Source: Bradysia coprophila | Taxonomy: Eukaryota; Arthropoda; Insecta; Diptera; Sciaridae | Direction: 5' to 3' | NCBI RefSeq assembly: GCF_014529535.1 | Contig: NW_023503493.1 | Coordinates: 20,554,001 to 20,618,000, forward strand | DNA length: 64,000 nt | Shown here: positions 22,481 through 33,143 of the stretch, piece after piece | How positions within the stretch are numbered: the first letter of the stretch is position 1 | Layout: every line of letters starts with the position of its first letter | Notes under the pieces: generated by a model | Databases searched by the model: none | What the model saw: only the letters and a program-made list of their open reading frames with translations | What the model was told of the DNA's origin: nothing | Translations under genes and position numbers: made by a program

Positions 22481-22660
22481 TCTAGGTTAAAATAACCCCA
22501 ATAAAATATCGACGAGACAAAATAACTACTACCAAAATAACCCCGGTGAAAAAAAAGAGGACAAAACACTGATAATTACCCATAATATTTAGGGTCAGTC
22601 TCGAACTCGTTTTCTTATAATTTAAAAGCGGCGAGCTTTTTCATACTTTGCAGACGTTAA

Positions 22661-22765
22661 TGGGGCTCTGCCCCGAACCCCGATAGGGGCTCCGCCCCTT
22701 AGACCCCGCAAGGGGATATTCCCCCTTGACCCCCTATGCGGGGGCTGCCGCCCCTCAACCCTGCT
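22661..22765. repeat. GC-rich block of GGGGCTC/CCCC hairpins
   Basis: Roughly 100 bp of strongly GC-rich sequence in an AT-rich genome. It is built of short inverted units such as GGGGCTCTGCCCC, GGGGCTCCGCCCC and CCCCGCAAGGGG. It sits between the dispersed-repeat cluster and the 19-bp satellite. No protein or RNA family is recognised. Confidence 0.6.
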
Positions 22766-22901
22766 TTTTTATTTTTTTTAATTCTTCACGGCCTGCGGCG
22801 CTAACTTCCCTAAAAATAATAATTGTATTTGCATTTGCGATGTTGTACTTATTGAATTCTGGGCAAGTTCTAGCCACAATTTTTATATCTTCCAATTACA
22901 G

Positions 22902-23660
22902 TCGAACTCGTATATAGTAGATATACTCGAATATAGTCGATATCCTCGAATTCTGTCGATATACTCGAATTTTGTCGATATACTGGTCATCTCATAGTAG
23001 ATATACTCGAATATAGTCGATATCCTCGAATATAGTCGATATCCTCGAATATAGTCGATATCCTCGAATATAGTCGATATCCTCGAATATAGTCGATATC
23101 CTCGAATATAGTCGATATCCTCGAATATAGTCGATATCCTCGAATATAGTCGATATCCTCGAATATAGTCGATATCCTCGAATATAGTCGATATCCTCGA
23201 ATATAGTCGATATCCTCGAATATAGTCGATATCCTCGAATATAGTCGATATCCTCGAATATAGTCGATATCCTCGAATATAGTCGATATCCTCGAATATA
23301 GTCGATATCCTCGAATATAGTCGATATCCTCGAATATAGTCGATATCCTCGAATATAGTCGATATCCTCGAATATAGTCGATATCCTCGAATATAGTCGA
23401 TATAATCGAATATAGTCGATATCCTCGAATATAGTCAATATCCTCGAATATAGTCGATATACTCGAATATAGTCGATATCCTTGAATATAGTCGTTATCC
23501 TCGAATTCTGTCGATACACTAGAATATAGTTATATCCTCGAATATAGTCGATATCCTCGAATATAATCGATAGACTCGAATACTATCGATAGCCTCGAAT
23601 ATAGTCGATATCCTCGAATTCTGTCGATATCCTCGAATTTTGTCGATATACTGGTCATCT
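22902..23660. repeat. 19-bp satellite, roughly 38 copies
   Basis: A tandem array of TCGAATATAGTCGATATCC. The central part (about 23000-23400) is nearly perfect and both edges are degenerate (variants with TTCTG or AATTTTG). Both ends are bounded by GTCGATATACTGGTCATCTC. Since 3 x 19 = 57, the array is open in some frames and produces a spurious repetitive ORF. The unit contains the near-palindrome GATATC/TCGAATATAGTCGA. Confidence 0.95.
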
Positions 23661-24413
23661 CGTCATTTATCCAATAATTTTTTTGACATTAGTTATTACT
23701 ACAATTCGTTATTTTGGTGGGGTTATTTTGACCGAATACCGGACGTATTATGGTTACGGACGAAATAGGATTACGGGTCGTACGGGGCTAAGCCGCAGCA
23801 AATGCTCCGACTGTTCTGATGCCTTGTTTACTACCTGCCACATGCAAAAGTTGAATTTTACATAAAAATTCACGAAAAATGTGCCGAAAATATTGCACAT
23901 GCAATGGATCATTTTCGTAGGGGGAACATTGCTATGTTTAACTTTCGCATGGGGCAGGCAGTACATTTTTTGTTTTAGGTTATCACAAAATGTTTGATGT
24001 TCAATGCAGTCATCTCACAATACTACTTATCCTAGCCTGAACGATCGATTAAATCTGCTACTTGTTCTGTTAACATATATTTTACTATTATATAGACCAT
24101 GATAGTCGGAGGTCATCGCTTCTTTGTCAATACTGTCGATAATATATGGGTAATTCCAGGGTTAGTTGCGTTAAAAATTTCGTTATCTGTGAGTCATAAA
24201 GTTAATTGTGTTGGCTATGTTTTGCGGTAACAAATCAGTCTATAAATTTTCTAATACTTAGGAGACACAGTGCTTTCATACCAACAAGAATTGGAATTTT
24301 TAGCCTGCGAAGTGTGACTTGTGTGATCGCAAAAGTCGTCGGTTAGTTGCGTTACACGTTTGTGCCTTTTCGAAATATTTTCACCAAATAAAAAATGATT
24401 TCGATAAACTTTT

Positions 24414-25840
24414 TAGCCCCGTACGAAGTACAAAGGGGCTTATAGGATTACGATGCCGTGTGTAATTGATGGAATTCGAAGCAGACGGTAAGGGCAAAGT
24501 GTTTGCCTATGTTCATAGATGACGAATCCGCAATAAAAATTTTGTCTGTCCGTCTGTCCGTCTGTCCGTCTGTCCGTCACGTCGATATCTTGAGTAAATC
24601 AAATCCGATTTCAAAAATTTTCCTTGAAAGATAGTCAAAATAGTGAGGCTAAGTTCGAAGATGGGCATATTTGGGTCGGCCCTTCGTGAGTTAGGGCCGC
24701 CTAAGTGCTTTAAGGTCTTTTGGTGATATTTATGGCAAAATAAACGATAGAAATGTAAATGACACGGCAAATGATAGGTAATGTCGATATTATTAATATT
24801 ATTAATGTTTATTAAAATCGGGTGAATGGCCCGTGAGTTAGGGCCCTAGAAGTGAAAGGCTACTCGGCCCTAGGTGTATTTTGCATATAACTCGAGTAAA
24901 TTTCATCCTTTTTTCGTAATTTTTGTTTCATTTGAAAGGTAATCGAAGCCCGAATATAATGTGACGAAGAACGTTTTAAATTTGGGTCCTTGGACTGAGG
25001 CCGCTCCTCAGCCCTGAGTGTATTTTGCATATAACTCGAGTAAATTTGATCCGATTTTCCTAAATTTTGTTTCATTCGAAAGGTAATCGAACGCGGAATA
25101 GAATGTTGTTGAAAAAAAATTAAATTTGGGTCCTCGGACTAAGCCCGCTACTCGGCCCTAAGTGTATTTTGCATATAACTCGAGTAAATTTCATCCGTTT
25201 TTCCTAATTTTTGTTTCATTTAAAAGGTAATTAAACATCGAATAGAATGTTGTTGAAAAAAAATTAAAATTTGGGTCCTTGGACAAAGGCCGCTCCACGG
25301 CCCTAAGTGTGTTTTGCATATAACTCGAGTAAATTTGATCCGATTTACCTAAATTTTGTTTCATTTGAAGGGTAATCGAACACCAAATAGAATGTTGTTG
25401 GAAAAAAAAAATTGGGTCCTTGGACTAAGCCCGCTACTCGGCCCTAAGTGTATTTTGCATATATCTCGAGTAAATTTCGACCGATTTTCCTAATTTTTGT
25501 TTCATTTGGAAGGTAATCGAAGGCCGAATATTGTGCTGTTGAAAAAGAATAAATTTGGGTCGTTGGACTAAGGCCGTAACTAGGCCTTAGGCCTCTCAAT
25601 AAATTAAAATTTTAGGTCAACTTGAAATTTGTGTTACATTTGAAAGGAACGTCGTACGGGGCTTCGTAATTGCGCTATGCGCAATTTCTAAGATGTACAC
25701 ATTTCATAATAATTTGACTTCAACTACGGTGACAGACGCACTAGGGTGACGTGCGCAATAGATGTACGGGTTCGTACGGGGCTCAGTCGCAGCAAACGCT
25801 CCGACTGTTCTGATGGCTCGTTTCCCTGAAAGCTATGGTC
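24414..25840. repeat. Dispersed-repeat element with five 144-bp monomers
   Basis: It begins AGCCCCGTACGAAGTACAAA and passes through GACGAATCCGCAATAAAAA and a GTCTGTCC/GTCCGTC array (24540-24585). It then contains five tandem monomers marked by CATATAACTCGAGTAAATTT at about 24891, 25035, 25179, 25324 and 25465. It ends with fragments of family ends (CGTACGGGGC at about 25655 and 25777). Non-coding. Confidence 0.75.
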
Positions 25841-27137
25841 AAGACGCGCAGTTTAAGCCCAATATCAGGTTGGTAGCCCAACATTTGGGGGAGATATGTC
25901 TAAAGAAGTGATATTTTTCGGAGGTCATTAATAGCCAGCAATTTTCTTTTTTTGCAATTGGTGGTTATTACCTCACAGAAAATGTTGCTTTGGCTCAAAA
26001 CTCGAGCTTAAAATTCGAGGATAACTTTATCACCACTGGGAAGCTGTTTTCACCTACTTTACTCACCCAACTAACCTGATCGAGCCAAAGTTATTTTTCT
26101 TGTGAAGTCATATGCTGTAGCTTTCGAATGACACCGATCTTCAGTTTTTATATGAAAAAATGTAATTTTGACATCGCTTCGGTCGAAGTGATTTTACCTT
26201 ACTTCAAAGCAGAATGATACAAGTTAAGAATTTTAGCGGGAGATATTCTTTAAAAAAAAAAATTCTGCCCAAAAGTTAAACAAAATTGTGTCTACCAGGG
26301 TGCGTCAATGTTAACAACTTCAAAATCCAGTTACATTTCAATCTTCTCCAGGTAGCTCAATCGGTAAAGCGATGGACTTACGCCCTATATGTCGCGGGTT
26401 CGACTCCCGTGTCAGATATAGTTCATAGGGTTTTTCCTAATCATAAATGATTAGTCTCTGCTGTTAGTTAACACTAGTCAGCTCTATCGACCGTAATAAG
26501 TCTCTAAGAAAACACCAAAATGCTGAACACAGTTCTTGTACGTCATATGAATAAGTCACAATCGTGATTCTGATATGTCAACTAATAGCGACTCCTATGT
26601 TCTAATAGATGAACCACACAATTTACAATTCACAAATGTAAAGTCTCCCGAAAATATGGGTAATGCACAACAGGCCCATTGGCGGTTTAGGTGCTTGGAA
26701 AATGTCAGCTTCCTGCCCATCTTATCCTATCCTACCTTCTTACTTACTAATTTCCTAACTATCGTGAACTGAGAGGGTGCTGCTGCTTTGACCATGTAAA
26801 CTTAATGAAAGCTATCATCAGTTATAACGAAAAATGAACCGAAAATATTATTCATGTAACGCAATATTTTCTCGGGGGGCAAAGTGCTGTGTAATGGTCA
26901 AGTTTCGAATCGGACAGGCAACAAATGTTTTATTTGCAAGGCGCGCAGTTTAATTCCAATTTTACTGTTGCGGTAAGATTAGTCTTTTTCAAACTTTTGT
27001 TATTTGCTTCTTTGTTGGAGCATTCAGTTAAAAGTCGATGAATGAAAAATGAAAAATCATTTTATTTGAAAATTGATCTACTTATAATTATCCGCATCAT
27101 CTTTTGGCTCATTAAACAACTAAATTCGGTAAAAGAA
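25841..27137. other. Intergenic DNA with tRNA-like sequence
   Basis: No protein gene. It includes the tRNA-related sequence at about 26350-26415; the rest is AT-rich and unremarkable. Confidence 0.4.
26350..26415 (+). repeat. tRNA-derived SINE or tRNA pseudogene
   Basis: A clear Pol III box A (TAGCTCAATCGG, 26353-26364) and box B (GGGTTCGACTCCC, 26396-26408) lie at tRNA-like spacing, and the T arm pairs (GCGGG/CCCGT). The anticodon stem and the seven-base acceptor stem do not pair, so this is not a functional tRNA. Confidence 0.6.
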
Positions 27138-27867
27138 CTAATAGTGATAATTGAATTCTGGTGCAGTATATGAAACATGTGTGTTCAGTTGGGCATGTTC
27201 TACTGGTTTAAATACTTTCACAGCTGGAGCAACATATTTTACTTCAACGGCCTTATGCTCCTCTTCTTGATCTGGTTCGGCAACAACTATAGGGGCAAGG
27301 TTTACAGCTGGCTTTACAGTCGTTGTCTTAGCTACCTTTGGAGCAACATATGGTTGTTGGACGGCAATTTTATGTTCTAAATGGGCTCCATTGAAATGCT
27401 CGAAATGGGCCCCATTGAAATGTTCCGAATGTGCTTCATGTGCGTAATAATGAGCTGGTTCGTGATGCGATACATGGTGCGATTCAAAAATGGGAATTTT
27501 TATGTCTGTTGGTTCACGGTGAACGATAGCATTGAATCCATTGTGTTCATCGGCAGTATATTCGACAATTCTGCGGAAACCATCGGAATCAATTAATTCG
27601 TATTTTCCTGTAACAGTGTTGCCCTTTCGAGATTCTTGGTGACTCTTAATATCGCCTGTAGAATGATCATTGACGGCATAGGAAAACTCGTATTCGGCAG
27701 GACTTTCATTGTGATCATTGTAATGCTCGACGGGGATAGCGATGGACGCAGCCACAGAAATAAGGGCAAAAGTTAGGGCGAACTGTAATGAAGAAAGAGT
27801 TTAATTGATATTTTTATCGGTGCACAGTGCACATTCTAAGATAAAAACCACTTACTCGGAGAGCCAT
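27138..27867 (-). CDS. Cuticular protein, RR-2 family, gene 2
   Basis: Exons 27856-27867 and 27138-27782 (12+645 nt) give 218 residues. Exon 1 encodes only MALR; the signal peptide continues FALTFALISVAASIA. The RR-2 domain (about residues 33-96) reads AEYEFSYAVNDHSTGDIK, YELIDSDGFRRIVEYTADEH and NGFNAIVHREP, very close to gene 1, but it lacks the intron that splits gene 1's domain. The tail has a repeated EHFNGAH motif, then VAPKVAKTTTVKP and acidic and Val/Ala-rich sequence, ending EFNYHY. It is secreted and binds chitin. A TATA box lies at 27932-27939. Confidence 0.93.
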
Positions 27868-27931
27868 TTTGATTTCAAGTGTTGCAGATAATTGGTTTAG
27901 TTTGAATAATAATTCGTCAGACATTTGATTT

Positions 27932-27939
27932 CTTTTATA
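27932..27939 (-). promoter_or_regulatory. TATA box of RR-2 cuticle gene 2
   Basis: TATAAAAG on the minus strand, 65-72 bp upstream of the ATG at 27867. Confidence 0.6.
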
Positions 27940-28277
27940 CTTATGAAATGTCTCAGCAAATTGTTTATAGCAACTCCCCTTCTCCACCGAAATCAATGAA
28001 AATTTTTTTGTAGTCGATTATTGATTTGAATCAGCGGGTAATAGAAAAGGTAAAATATCTGGACAATACCAGCGTTGTTTGTGTAAGAGTTTCAATTACG
28101 AAGAATATGTATCACTGAAACAGGAAGCATCAATCGAACGACTTTGAGGAGTTTAGTTTAGGGAATTTTGTGCGTCGAAGATTCTATATATCTAATCAAA
28201 GGTTTGGGGCTGTAGTTGTAACAGAAACACCTCGACGTAATGCTCTAAACATAATTTATTTACATGCTAGCCGAAAT

Positions 28278-29004
28278 CTAATAGGCATGATGTTGGTTAC
28301 CATGATGTGTAATGGTTGCATGGCTTTCGGCCAATTGATGATGATGGCTCAATGGAGCTGCATAGGTTAATGGGGTTGCATGATGAATGGATGCATGATG
28401 GATCGGTTGAGCGTAGGCAATTGGAGCTGCATGATGGATTGGTTGAGCGTAGGCAATTGGTGCATGATGGATTGGTTGAGCATAAGTAGTGTGGTGTGCA
28501 ATTGGCTGAGCTACGACGGTGTGGTGTGCAATCGGTGCAGAGTGGGCAATAGCAACTGGTGCAGAATGGGCAATAGCAACTGGTGCAGAATGGGCAATAG
28601 CAACTGGGGCAGCATCATGATGGCTAGGTCCGTCACGGTGGACTACAGCATTGAAACCGTTATGAGCATCAGCAGTATATTGTACTGTTCGTCGATGACC
28701 ATCAGGTTCAACCAAGGAATATTGCCCTTGAACATTGTCGCCATGTCGCGATTCTTGTTGTTCTTTGATGTCACCAGTATGTGGATCATGTACGGAATAT
28801 TTGAAATCGTATTGAGCTGGTGCATGATGTTCGTAATGTTCCGGTGCTACGGCATAAGCCAATGGTGCTGCATGATGAACTTGCGGTAAGAGACCAGCGT
28901 TAGCAACGGCCACCAATGTACTGAGTGCTAAGAACTGAAGGAAAGAACGATTGGTCAATATGGAAGTTAAGTCACAGATTTCTTTGCGTACAAACCTTAA
29001 GCAT
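28278..29004 (-). CDS. Cuticular protein, RR-2 family, gene 3 (His/Ala-Pro rich)
   Basis: Exons 28996-29004 and 28278-28934 (9+657 nt) encode 221 residues. The three-codon first exon (MLK) joins [14 protein letters not shown] to complete the signal peptide. The RR-2 domain reads [40 protein letters not shown] and [12 protein letters not shown]. The C-terminal part is built of tandem motifs: three AHSAPVAI units, then [15 protein letters not shown] units, with many His residues, as in sclerotised cuticle proteins. It lies head-to-tail with gene 2, about 410 bp upstream of gene 2's start, with its own TATA box at 29073-29080. Confidence 0.93.
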
Positions 29005-29072
29005 TTTCACGATTAGTTATTGACTGAAAGGGATACTGAATGAGAGTGATACAGATTTCGAAAATTATCAAC

Positions 29073-29080
29073 TTTTTATA
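29073..29080 (-). promoter_or_regulatory. TATA box of RR-2 cuticle gene 3
   Basis: TATAAAAA on the minus strand, about 70 bp upstream of the ATG at 29004. Confidence 0.6.
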
Positions 29081-29089
29081 CCAAAAAAA

Positions 29090-29629
29090 TTATTATCAGA
29101 TGCGATGCTGAAGGTGGCGAAAATTACGTAATAAATCTGCATTGATACAGTTAATACAGATGTATTGGGCTTTCACTCAATTGCAAGGTGAAGTAATTAT
29201 TTTCTTAAATTGCAATTGCATTGACCCATTGCATTCAAAATTGGAAGAGAATGTTTCGAAGAGAATATTTATGTGAAACCAAAACCGAATTTCCTGTCTT
29301 GTACACGCATATAATGCATAATACGACTCAGTGGTTTTGTTTATTACTTGTTTTGAAACTGAAAATCGTAAAACAAAGAATCAGTTCAGGGGTTCTACTC
29401 TGCAGAGGTTGTCCTGAATACAAAATTTTCTGATTTCTTTAAGAGCATTCATGTAATAGATGCAGACAAAGTTACTGGCCAGGAATCAATATGCTCATCT
29501 TCAGCGTGCTGAAGGTTTTTATCTACAGTTTGAATAGATAATCTCACATCCATCGATACTTCTTCAATATTTGTTTTTATTATAAACAAAAATTCTCGCG
29601 TTTGATTATTGATTACAACATGAAATTAA
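29090..29629. other. Intergenic DNA between cuticle gene 3 and the orphan secreted gene
   Basis: AT-rich; nothing recognised beyond presumed 3' UTR sequence of the minus-strand gene stopping at 29630. Confidence 0.4.
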
Positions 29630-30123
29630 TTAATTAAATGTTCTTTGATAGTGAACATAACTTCTTGCATATCCACTATCAATATAAACGGTATGATCAT
29701 GATACTGTCTGTAAGTCGGTTTGTATGGTGGCGGCTGCGGCTCGGGCTGTGGTTTCTGATTCGGATGCTGGGCCCCAACTGGAGCCGCAAATGATATTTG
29801 ATTATTTGGATTCAAATAATCAGGAGATGTTATAACAATATTATCTAAAGATGGTTGGATTAACTGCTGCTGTTTGACGGTGATGCCTGTAATACCTGTA
29901 ATAGCACTCAGATCATATACAACTGAAAGTCTTCGTGTTAAAGTGTTTATACCGTCAGGATAGTTGTACACAACCACGTTATTACTATTCGAAGTGTAGC
30001 AAGGTTTTCCCAGTGATATGATGGCAAACACCTATAGATTGTACGAAATTATATTCCTGTATGTAATGCGAAAAGTTTTAGCGAATTTACCAAGAAATAC
30101 GTAGATCGATCCATATTGGACAT
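29630..30123 (-). CDS. Orphan secreted protein, Pro/Tyr-rich C-terminus
   Basis: Exons 30091-30123 and 29630-30031 (33+402 nt) encode 144 residues from the first ATG (30123); a second ATG at 30114 would give 141. The start MSNMDRSTYFLVFAIISLGK looks like a signal peptide interrupted by intron 1, as in the neighbouring cuticle genes. The middle reads LSAITGITGITVKQQQ and YLNPNNQISFAAPVG; the end is rich in Pro and Tyr (PQPEPQPPPYKPTYRQY). There is no RR domain or other family I recognise. Its position next to cuticle genes and its similar architecture suggest an extracellular matrix or cuticle protein; this is inference. Confidence 0.7.
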
Positions 30124-30163
30124 CTTCCTAAAATACTCAACTTACTTAAAGAAAATCGCTTGA

Positions 30164-30172
30164 CTTTATATA
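30164..30172 (-). promoter_or_regulatory. TATA box of the orphan secreted gene
   Basis: TATATAAAG on the minus strand, about 45 bp upstream of the ATG at 30123. Confidence 0.6.
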
Positions 30173-31909
30173 TCGTCGTCTCATCACATAAATGAGATGT
30201 TCATTCAAGTTCATCATTGATTTTCATTAATTTGATATTTTATTTGCACACCTTGAAATTGTGAATGATAACGAGAGTAAACATATTATATTGAGCATAT
30301 ATCAACTGGTTCTTGCAGTGAGTATTATTAAAATCAATTTATTATATTGACGCAAAGCTAGTAGTAACTCGTTCTGTGTATACATCAAATTATTTGTAAA
30401 AGAATGTCCCTTTTGATGAATGATTTCAAAGAAAATTGATGACTGGCCCCTTCAAATTTCATCCTAAAATACATCAATCATCGAAGGCTCAAATGTATGA
30501 TTATTCATGTTTTACGACGAAAATTATTCAGCGGATGCCTAAAATACTTTTATCATTTTGTAATGCAAAAGATTTGAAAAGTTATTACATTCATAACCAA
30601 TATTACGTTTATCGTAAATGACAGCAAAAACTCTTTTTTACAAATTGCACAAGGTTAGAGAGACACTTTTTGAATGTAGTTTCAATTAAATTCAATAAAG
30701 TAATTCGGACGCAAATGAAAAATAAAATAAAAGTAAAACAAAATTGTTGAATTTATTAAGTGAGTGCAAGTGATTTTATTAAAATTATTTTTTGTATTTA
30801 AAATATCGATTATGCAATGAATAGTCCGGTCGTTTTTTTTTATTGTGACAAAGAAATGGGTCCATATTCAATTTCTTGAATTGCAAACTGGTTTAAATTT
30901 AAAATTTTATTTTTGAGACATAAACATTTTTTGGCTTCTATATATTGCACGGTAATTGCTTTGGTTTACTTTCAGTTGGTTTGAGTAGTTTGTATCTGGC
31001 ATATAATTATTTACTTCGGCTATAATTTAATTTCTCTCATCAAGGTAGAGCATCCGATAAACTCACCCCCAATTCTTCACATATATATTAACATGTTGAT
31101 GTACAATTGAATCTACATGCCGTTGCCATTTCTGCTACTTTGCTATTTTCGTCAAAGGTTAAAAAAAATACTTCGGAAGCGTTTGTTGTGAAAAACGTTG
31201 TGTTTACCTCGGGGAAATTTTAGAAATTGTATTTTCTCAGGTATGCAATTTACAACTTTTTTTTCCCTCGTTGAACAGATAACTATTTTCGCCCTCAAAA
31301 AATATTTTCATTTGGAATAGTACAAACAGTATGTGAGATGAGAAGAAGCCTTGAATGTTTAGAAATCATGCCCGCACGTTAGTAAGCGGGCGTGACGCAA
31401 GTCCACTACCAAAAATGTTTTACCAAAATTTTTTTGAGGACGGCGGAGCATATTTACAGCAACTTTTTGACTTCTCCCCCTTAACTCTAACGACCTCCAA
31501 ACTAGAATATATAGAATCTAGGAGGCCATAGTTCGACGAGCTATCACACGTTACTGCAGCTTCAAAATTGGCCGAGATATTGAACTTCGAAATATCGATG
31601 TTTGTATGAAAATAAGCAAAATCTCCAATTTTCAGATAATGCAAATCGCCTACGTTAGTTAGTTAGTTACTTAGTTAGTTCCTATGGAAAAGTGAATCCA
31701 GCAACTACTGAACATTTCTATAGATTTTACTGAAATTTTGGTTATAGGCTAATAATGGCCCAAAAATAAGAATGGAATTTATCAAAAGTTGGAAAAAACC
31801 CATATCTTGGGAGCTCGAGCTCCATACAAATGCCATATAAAAGCCAATTTCTATGTATGTTTGTGTGAGTCATATATTTTGTTGCATGATATGGATGGTG
31901 AATGGTGTT
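30173..31909. other. Intergenic DNA
   Basis: AT-rich, with no gene seen. A short block near 31385-31420 (GTGACGCAAGTCC) also occurs in the foldback at 32368-32805, suggesting a decayed copy. Confidence 0.4.
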
Positions 31910-32345
31910 ATTTTCGATATGAGTGAGATGTTCCAAGGTTGGTTTCTAAATTTTGGAATGACAGATGATTCCTCTGGTACTTCCTAACTTCCATCGGATT
32001 TTTTGATGGATTTGGGTTAATTTCGACATGAGTGAGATGTTCCAAGGTTGGTTCCTTATTTTTGGGATGACAGATGATTCCTCTGGCACTTCCTAACTTC
32101 CATTGGATTTTTTGATGGATTTGGGTTATTTTCGACATGAGTGAGGTGTTCCTACGTTGGTTCCAAAATTTTGGGATGACAGATGATTCCTCTAGCACTT
32201 CCTAACTTCCACCGGATTTTTCAATGGATTTGGGTTATTTTCCATATAAGTGAGGTGTTCGAAGATTTGTTTCTAGATTTTGGGATTCAGAATGATTTCT
32301 CTAGAATTTTTTAATTTCCATAAGATTTTTTGATGTTGTCGAAAT
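31910..32345. repeat. 109-bp tandem repeat, 4 copies
   Basis: Four imperfect direct copies of a unit containing CATGAGTGAGATGTTCC, TGACAGATGATTCCTCT and ACTTCCTAACTTCCA. Unit starts are about 31921, 32030, 32139 and 32248; the last is the most diverged. Confidence 0.85.
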
Positions 32346-32367
32346 GACACACTTACAAAAGTGGTGA

Positions 32368-32805
32368 TATCAGTCAAAAAACCCTTAAAGGGTAAATGTG
32401 ACGCAAGTCCTTTATCTTACTTACAAAATAACTGATATCGCTGAGGGTGACGCCTTGTGAGTCGTACGCAAAAGTCTTATCAACAAAAAATTGTCCCAAA
32501 AAATTTGAAAAAGAAAATTTTACAACAAGAAATTTGCGTCACAAGTGGCAGATGATTCTGTTTTCTTCTGTTCTTTTAGTACATTTTTTAATTATTTTCC
32601 TATAAAAAGGTTCCTCAACATCTGCCACTTGTGACGCAAGTTTATTTTTGTAAAATTTTCTTTCTTAAATTTTTTGAGTCAATTTTTTGTTGATAAAACT
32701 TTTGCGTATGACGCACAATGCGTCACCCTCAGCGATATCAGTTATTTTGTAAGTAAGATAAAGGACTTGCGTCACATTTACCCTTTAGGGGTTTTTTGAC
32801 TGATA
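32368..32805. mobile_element. Foldback MITE, TA-flanked (438 bp)
   Basis: Ends TCAGTCAAAAAACCC and GGGTTTTTTGACTGA are inverted, with TA on both sides. The arms (about 185 bp each) remain inverted copies inwards: AATGTGACGCAAGTCC, CTGATATCGCTGAGGGTGACG and CAAGTGGCAGATG, each against its complement. It lies directly after the 109-bp tandem array. No ORF. Confidence 0.8.
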
Positions 32806-33143
32806 GAAATATAATCTGATAGTCTAATGCAATTAAGCAGAGACTTTGTGAATCTTTGTGTTAAAACTAATGAAGTAAAAGATTTTCCACACTTACACGA
32901 GCTGGTAGTTATTGTTGTAAATGATTCCACACAAAATTTGATGAACAAAGAACCAATTAAAATCAAAATTTATATTTTAGTATTTCATTCTCGTTGTGAG
33001 AGCGTGCCTAGCCAAAATTCAGAAAATATAAATCTAGATTGTCATTTGTTCGACGAAATTCTTGTGGTATCAACAACAGCAACAACTACCACATTAGAAA
33101 ACATGTCGTATTTCATTTTGTCTCACTGTAAATATTCTCTAAA
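32806..33143. other. Spacer before the hAT element
   Basis: An open frame runs through part of this stretch on the plus strand but lacks homology and codon evidence. Nothing else recognised. Confidence 0.3.

Noticed and set aside
22992-23519. Long repetitive ORF on the minus strand
   Set aside because: It is an artefact of the 19-bp satellite (57 bp = 19 codons per three units).
22902-23660. CRISPR-like array
   Set aside because: The repeats are contiguous 19-bp units without spacers, in a eukaryotic genome.
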